From Rhizobiales bacterium SYSU XM002 (GTDB lineage Bacteria; Pseudomonadota; Alphaproteobacteria; Rhizobiales; Beijerinckiaceae), in the NCBI GenBank assembly GCA_009846685.1, contig VWVY01000009.1, positions 38,625 through 102,624 of the forward strand: a stretch of DNA of 64,000 nt, given 5' to 3'. The translations under genes were made by a program, and so were the position numbers. The notes under the pieces are model-generated. The model was not told the origin of the DNA, did not search any database, and saw nothing but the letters and a program-made list of their open reading frames with translations. Below are positions 60,530-64,000 of this stretch, in pieces (within the stretch, counting starts at the first letter, position 1; each line of letters starts with the position of its first letter).

Positions 60530-60600
60530 CCGTCCACAAAAGGGCGTTCTGCGCTATGGACGGCGAGACATAAAGAGACGTAGTTTATGGACGGATTCGA
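60530..60600. other. Candidate res site between tnpA and tnpR
   Basis: CCGTCCA (60530-60536) is inverted with TGGACGG (60557-60563), and TGGACGG recurs at 60588-60594. Repeated inverted dyads between divergent tnpA and tnpR are the layout of Tn3 resolution sites, and the same repeats could control both promoters. Confidence 0.65.
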
Positions 60601-60661
60601 CAAGGCACGAACCCCATGGGCTGCCGTGTCCACGGAACGGCCGGTTGGGAGACAGCAAACA

Positions 60662-61231
60662 ATGGGCGATATCCTCGGCTATGCGCGCGTCTCGACCGGA
60701 GATCAGGACATTGCCGGCCAGACCATGCGCCTCGAACAGGCCGGTGCGATCCGGGTCTTCTCCGATATCCGCTCGGGCAAGAACATGGATCGGCCGGGGC
60801 TTGCCGCCCTGATCGACTTTGCCCGCAAGGGCGATACGCTCGCCATCGTTCGCCTCGACCGGCTGGGCCGTTCGCTCGCCGAACTCCTCTCCACCGTCGC
60901 CATGCTGAAAGAGCGGGGCATTGCCCTGCTGAGCCTCGAGGAAAAGATCGATACCTCGTCCGCTGCCGGCGAACTCGTCTTCCACGTCTTCGGCGCCATC
61001 GCGCATTTCGAGCGACGGCTCATCTCCGAACGGACGCGTGACGGCATCGCGGCGGCAAGGACAAAAGGAAAACGCCCCGGCCGCCAGCCCCTCGATCAGG
61101 CCAAAGTGGATGCCGCCATGACGCTCATTGCCGCCAACACCTCCCCCTCAGAGGCCGCCCGTCAGCTTGGTTTGGGACGCTCGACCCTCTATCGGGAAAT
61201 GCGAAGGCTCGGTATCACAAGACCGGGCTGA
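60662..61231 (+). CDS. tnpR: Serine resolvase TnpR
   Basis: A 189-residue serine recombinase. The catalytic Ser is in LGYARVSTGDQ, with conserved Arg residues in VRLDRLGRS and FERRLISERTRDG; the C-terminal helix-turn-helix is SPSEAARQLGLGRSTLYREM. The ATG at 60662 starts MGDILGYARVS, matching the family. It resolves cointegrates at res. The stop overlaps the convergent glycosyltransferase gene by 17 bp. Confidence 0.95.
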   Translation: MGDILGYARVSTGDQDIAGQTMRLEQAGAIRVFSDIRSGKNMDRPGLAALIDFARKGDTLAIVRLDRLGRSLAELLSTVAMLKERGIALLSLEEKIDTSSAAGELVFHVFGAIAHFERRLISERTRDGIAAARTKGKRPGRQPLDQAKVDAAMTLIAANTSPSEAARQLGLGRSTLYREMRRLGITRPG

Positions 61232-62432
61232 GCGCGGCGCTGTAAATCTCCGCCAGTTTCCGCGCGTGAGCCTGAAGGGTCGGGGGTGCAGCCCAGAAAG
61301 TCTCGTATGCCGCCTCGCCCATCTCCCTCACCTTCTCCGGCAACCGCAATTCGGTGATGGCTTGCGCGATGGATTCAACATTGGGCGAAACAACGAAGCC
61401 GTTTCTCCCATGCTGTACCCGGCCGGCAGAGCCCGCTCGGTTGGAGACGATCACCGGCACCCCTGAAGACATGGCCTCGGCGATCACCAGCGGTCCGGTT
61501 TCCGGCCAGCGCGATGGCGCGACAACGGCGAGCGCATCCCGCGCCACACGGTCCCTGACGGCGTGTTTGTCAAGCCACCCGGTGATTTCCGCATCGGGAT
61601 CGATCTCGCGGATGCGCTCGCGCAACGGTCCGTCGCCGATGAACAGGCTCGGCATGCCGAGATGCCGTGCAGCGCTGGCGACGAGGTCCGCGCCCTTTTC
61701 TTCGGTTAGGCGGCCGCAATAGACAATCTTGCGTGTATCGCCGGCTTTGCGGACACCACGATCCTCGCATTCGATCGGGTTTTCGAGAACGACCTGCCGG
61801 GCTTCTGCTGGTAGGAAATGGCCGATGGTCCGCCGCCCGATCTCCGAGACGTGGATCGCGGTGAAGGGACTGTTTCCCAACGCCCTGTCGGTGGCGATGG
61901 ATCGCATGACCCGGATTGCTTTGTGAAGCGAGGTGCGGGGATCGCATGGGGCGGTGAGACAAGCCAGCGACAGCGGTTTGGCTTCACAGGGTTCCTTCCT
62001 GTCGAAACGGTACATAAGCCCGGTGGGACAGCTCAGGAAATAATCGTGAAGCGAAATCACCAGCGGCAGGCCTGACTTCCGGATAATAGAGAACACGCTC
62101 GGTGAGAAGAATTTCGTCCATTGGTGGACATGGACCACGGTATCGGCGGCATCGAACCCGGCGAGGATCGATGCCAGCCGTGCCTTGTGATCGCTATTCC
62201 AGATGCCATCCTTCGCGGCAGCCAGGAGATTCTTACTCCAGATATCCTGTCCGCCGAGGCTGATACGCCGGATATCTGGATGGGCATCCAGCGCCCCATC
62301 CCCGGCATCTCCCACGCCTTGAATATAGGTGACCTCATGGCCGAGCTCTGCAAGCCCGATCGCCGAAGCGATCGCGACCTGCGGGGCACCACCTTCAGAG
62401 ATCGCGTAATCGGCGATGATGATGACCCGCAT
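61215..62432 (-). CDS. GT4-type glycosyltransferase (transposon passenger)
   Basis: A 405-residue GT-B fold glycosyltransferase, family 4-like. The N-terminal domain starts MRVIIIADYAISEGGAPQ, the C-terminal donor site has IVYCGRLTEEKGADLV and the E-x7-E motif in APSRWPETGPLVIAEAMSSG. It would transfer a sugar from a nucleotide donor to a lipid or polysaccharide on the cytosolic side. GAGGGC precedes the ATG. The gene converges on tnpR and follows the beta-helix gene by 12 bp, so both passengers probably form one transcript. Confidence 0.9.
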   Translation of the reverse strand: MRVIIIADYAISEGGAPQVAIASAIGLAELGHEVTYIQGVGDAGDGALDAHPDIRRISLGGQDIWSKNLLAAAKDGIWNSDHKARLASILAGFDAADTVVHVHQWTKFFSPSVFSIIRKSGLPLVISLHDYFLSCPTGLMYRFDRKEPCEAKPLSLACLTAPCDPRTSLHKAIRVMRSIATDRALGNSPFTAIHVSEIGRRTIGHFLPAEARQVVLENPIECEDRGVRKAGDTRKIVYCGRLTEEKGADLVASAARHLGMPSLFIGDGPLRERIREIDPDAEITGWLDKHAVRDRVARDALAVVAPSRWPETGPLVIAEAMSSGVPVIVSNRAGSAGRVQHGRNGFVVSPNVESIAQAITELRLPEKVREMGEAAYETFWAAPPTLQAHARKLAEIYSAALSPVL

Positions 62433-62444
62433 ACATGCCCTCGA

Positions 62445-63824
62445 TCAGTATGTTCGGTTATGGCCCACAAGCAGGTTCCCGACCTGCTGATCGGGAACAT
62501 TCCCGAATTCGCTCGTTCCGACCCGTTGGAACGGGCCCGCGCCTACGAGCGTAACCGGCACAACTGAACCATTCGTTGCGCCACGCACCTGATTGCCGGT
62601 GATCATGACCTGCCCGGCACCGCCCGCGTTGGAATAGCCGATGCCGATCGGAGAGAAAGTCACGAGATTGCCCGTGACATTGAGGTCTTCAGTCGCAAGG
62701 TTCGTCCCTGCAACAATCCCTACACCTTCGGCTCCCTCGACGATATTGCTGGAAACCACGCAAGCCCCTTCCACCTGTATGCCCACGGCGTTGGAAATCG
62801 TCGGCACATAGCCGGGATCGTTAATCTGCCGCTTGCGGACCTGCGCGACCTGATTGCCGGTGATCGTGACACGGCGGGCTATGCCGTCTCCTCCTTGAGC
62901 AAGGTTGACGACCTTAATCCCGTCGGCGCATTCAGCGATGATGTTGCCGGTAATAGAGCCCCCGATGGTATCGGCGCGCCCTGACCCTGTTCCCGGCGAT
63001 TCAATGAAGATCGCTACTTCACGGGAATTCCAGCAATAATTGTTGGCCACAACCAGACTGCCTCCGCCGAAATAACGAACGGAAGAATAAGCGCAGTCCG
63101 AGATGAAATTTCCGATCGACCGCACCCCAACCGCCTTGAAGACAGTGATGCCGTTTCCGTTGGCTCCAGTGCCGCTGCCACTCTGAATATTCGAGATATT
63201 GTTGCCCTCGACGAGGCTTCCATCATTCTCGATGTTGGTGCGCCAGATGGCGACACCATTGTTCTGACAATTGAAAATCCGGTTCTTGGAGACATTGACC
63301 AAGGAATCGATGCTCCAGACCGCGAAGCTGCACAGCGAGAACTGGGAATTTTGAATGGTTCCGACGCTGCCGTTCCTGACGAGGGACCCAACACGGACGG
63401 AGCGAACGAACTCACATTGCTCAATCAGGAAGCGTTGCGAATTCTCGAAGCGCACCAAGGCCGATTCAGCATTGATCCCTGTGAAAGCAACGTTGTTTCC
63501 ATCAAAAATGAGCCCGGAAAAGCGGACATCCGAAATGCCAGACACGAAAAACAGATTTTGTGCGAAGGAGCCGCTCTGGAGACGGAAAGTGACGGAACCC
63601 GGTGTTGCGTAAATCGAGCACTTGTTTCCGCCTCCCGTGCCGGCGGTAACAACAACCTGCTGGGTGTCGTAGATGCCTGGCCGCACATAGAGCGGACGGT
63701 TGTCCGTTCGGGCTTTGTCGACAGCGGCCTGGACGCTTGCGACAGTGGTCCATCCGGTGCCCGGCGATGAGGCCTGATTTACCAGGACGGTAGCATCGTC
63801 AATTGTGCGAACAAAAAGCGGCAT
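62445..63824 (-). CDS. Right-handed beta-helix repeat protein (transposon passenger)
   Basis: A 459-residue protein without a signal peptide. The start resembles pectate-lyase/tailspike folds (VASVQAAVDKARTDNRPLYVRPGIY). Many short parallel-helix turns follow with stacked Asn/Val/Ile (GNNISNIQSGSG, IGNFISDCAYSS, VANNYCWNS, ITGNQVAQV, VTGNLVTFSP). Such folds occur in polysaccharide lyases, epimerases and phage tailspikes. No catalytic residues can be assigned by eye. AGGAG precedes the ATG. Cotranscribed with the glycosyltransferase. Confidence 0.85.
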   Translation of the reverse strand: MPLFVRTIDDATVLVNQASSPGTGWTTVASVQAAVDKARTDNRPLYVRPGIYDTQQVVVTAGTGGGNKCSIYATPGSVTFRLQSGSFAQNLFFVSGISDVRFSGLIFDGNNVAFTGINAESALVRFENSQRFLIEQCEFVRSVRVGSLVRNGSVGTIQNSQFSLCSFAVWSIDSLVNVSKNRIFNCQNNGVAIWRTNIENDGSLVEGNNISNIQSGSGTGANGNGITVFKAVGVRSIGNFISDCAYSSVRYFGGGSLVVANNYCWNSREVAIFIESPGTGSGRADTIGGSITGNIIAECADGIKVVNLAQGGDGIARRVTITGNQVAQVRKRQINDPGYVPTISNAVGIQVEGACVVSSNIVEGAEGVGIVAGTNLATEDLNVTGNLVTFSPIGIGYSNAGGAGQVMITGNQVRGATNGSVVPVTLVGAGPFQRVGTSEFGNVPDQQVGNLLVGHNRTY

Positions 63825-63962
63825 GGAGCTCTCCTGGTTCTGAAACAGGGAGACCTGATCTGAGTTTCGTGGCTGGACTGTGACAAAGTCTATTCAGCCG
63901 AGCTTGGATAGAGGCAATAGGGCAGTGAAAATAGCACAGCTTTTGTTCTTGACTCGTTCTCC

Positions 63963-64000
63963 CTTAGCGTTGGTTAGCGAGAAATCAGCGCTATGCCCTC
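63963..64000 (-). repeat. Right terminal inverted repeat of the Tn3-family element
   Basis: Reads inward from 64000 as GAGGGCATAGCGCTGA and ends CAACGCTAAG at 63963. The last base of the window is the outermost base of the repeat. Between the beta-helix ATG and this repeat (63825-63962) there is only a presumed promoter region. Confidence 0.93.

Larger units (their letters stand above)
57485..64000. mobile_element. Tn3-family transposon with glycosyltransferase and beta-helix cargo
   Basis: A 6516-bp unit bounded by 38-bp inverted repeats (57485-57522 and 63963-64000, 33 of 38 positions matching), ending in ACGCTAAG-like inner bases as in Tn3 elements. It contains TnpA, a res-like region, TnpR and two passenger genes on the minus strand. 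The likely target duplication is CCCAT at 57480-57484; its partner would be just past base 64000 and cannot be checked here. Confidence 0.93.

Noticed and set aside
58767..60812. A 681-codon open frame on the plus strand opposite tnpA
   Set aside because: It is antisense to the transposase, lacks any domain pattern, and arises from high-GC codon bias on the opposite strand.
1..64000. CRISPR arrays, tRNA or rRNA genes
   Set aside because: No regularly spaced direct repeats of 25-40 bp and no cloverleaf or rRNA-like sequence were seen on reading through the window.

Overview
The window reads as part of a large conjugative or mobilisable replicon (plasmid or integrative element) of an alphaproteobacterium, probably of the Hyphomicrobiales/Rhizobiales. 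The grounds are high GC coding, an aapJQMP-type amino acid transporter, VirB/VirD4 type IV secretion genes, a MOB relaxase with its accessory gene, a bacterial transglutaminase-like cysteine peptidase and Mur/Fur-mntH organisation. The exact genus cannot be read from the sequence.

Layout. 1-4505 (+): the end of a type IV secretion operon, virB9 (5' end missing), virB10, virB11 and the coupling protein virD4. 4527-9903 (-): a PLP-dependent Cys/Met-metabolism lyase followed by aapJ, aapQ, aapM and aapP, with a divergent LysR regulator (9985-10884). 10848-31061: a copper block. It holds a Crp/Fnr regulator and a divergent CpxP-like periplasmic protein; CopA with a divergent CueR-like MerR regulator; a multicopper oxidase/small membrane protein/DUF411 unit; and a seven-gene minus-strand operon (small lipoprotein, TolC-type outer membrane factor, second multicopper oxidase, cupredoxin, CusF-like chaperone, acyltransferase, cytochrome b561). 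Divergent from that operon are a small secreted protein, a two-component system, a Cys-rich secreted protein, a FixH/YtkA-like protein and CusB/CusA. Together these cover periplasmic Cu(I) oxidation, chaperoning, and both P-type and RND export.

31003-38008: a second metal block. It has a CadR/ZntR-like MerR regulator, two TRAP permease subunits with no binding protein, a Zn/Cd/Pb P-type ATPase behind a textbook MerR promoter (19-bp spacer), and an ICMT-like / DedA / LspA / small membrane protein cassette. 38197-44804: cell-envelope and metal genes (transglutaminase-like peptidase, DsbA-like protein, L,D-transpeptidase lipoprotein, Fur-family regulator and MntH around a palindromic operator, DUF2946-like protein, PCu(A)C chaperone, SCO1, YnfA). 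44859-45998: another acyltransferase.

46100-51930: mobilisation and stability functions: a relaxase with what looks like an internally duplicated core, its accessory protein, a candidate oriT, an AAA_14/DUF4143 ATPase, a Phd/VapC toxin-antitoxin pair and a DUF1232 protein. 52066-57484: a decaying accessory stretch with a low-molecular-weight phosphatase, an AhpD-like gene broken by an amber codon, an SPW-repeat membrane protein, an AraC regulator, a frameshifted cytochrome c remnant, a YHS protein, a GST, a GNAT and a glyoxalase-family gene cut by a transposon. 57485-64000: a Tn3-family transposon with 38-bp terminal inverted repeats, TnpA, a res-like site and TnpR, and two unusual passengers, a GT4-type glycosyltransferase and a right-handed beta-helix protein. 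Its right repeat ends on the last base of the window.

No wholly unknown multi-gene system stands out. The best leads are the glycan-type cargo in the Tn3 element, the duplicated relaxase core with an oriT-like site next to it, a CueR-like regulator in which the first metal-ligand Cys is Tyr, and a set of 19-bp-spaced MerR-type promoters that may link the TRAP permeases, the metal ATPase and the DsbA-like gene.
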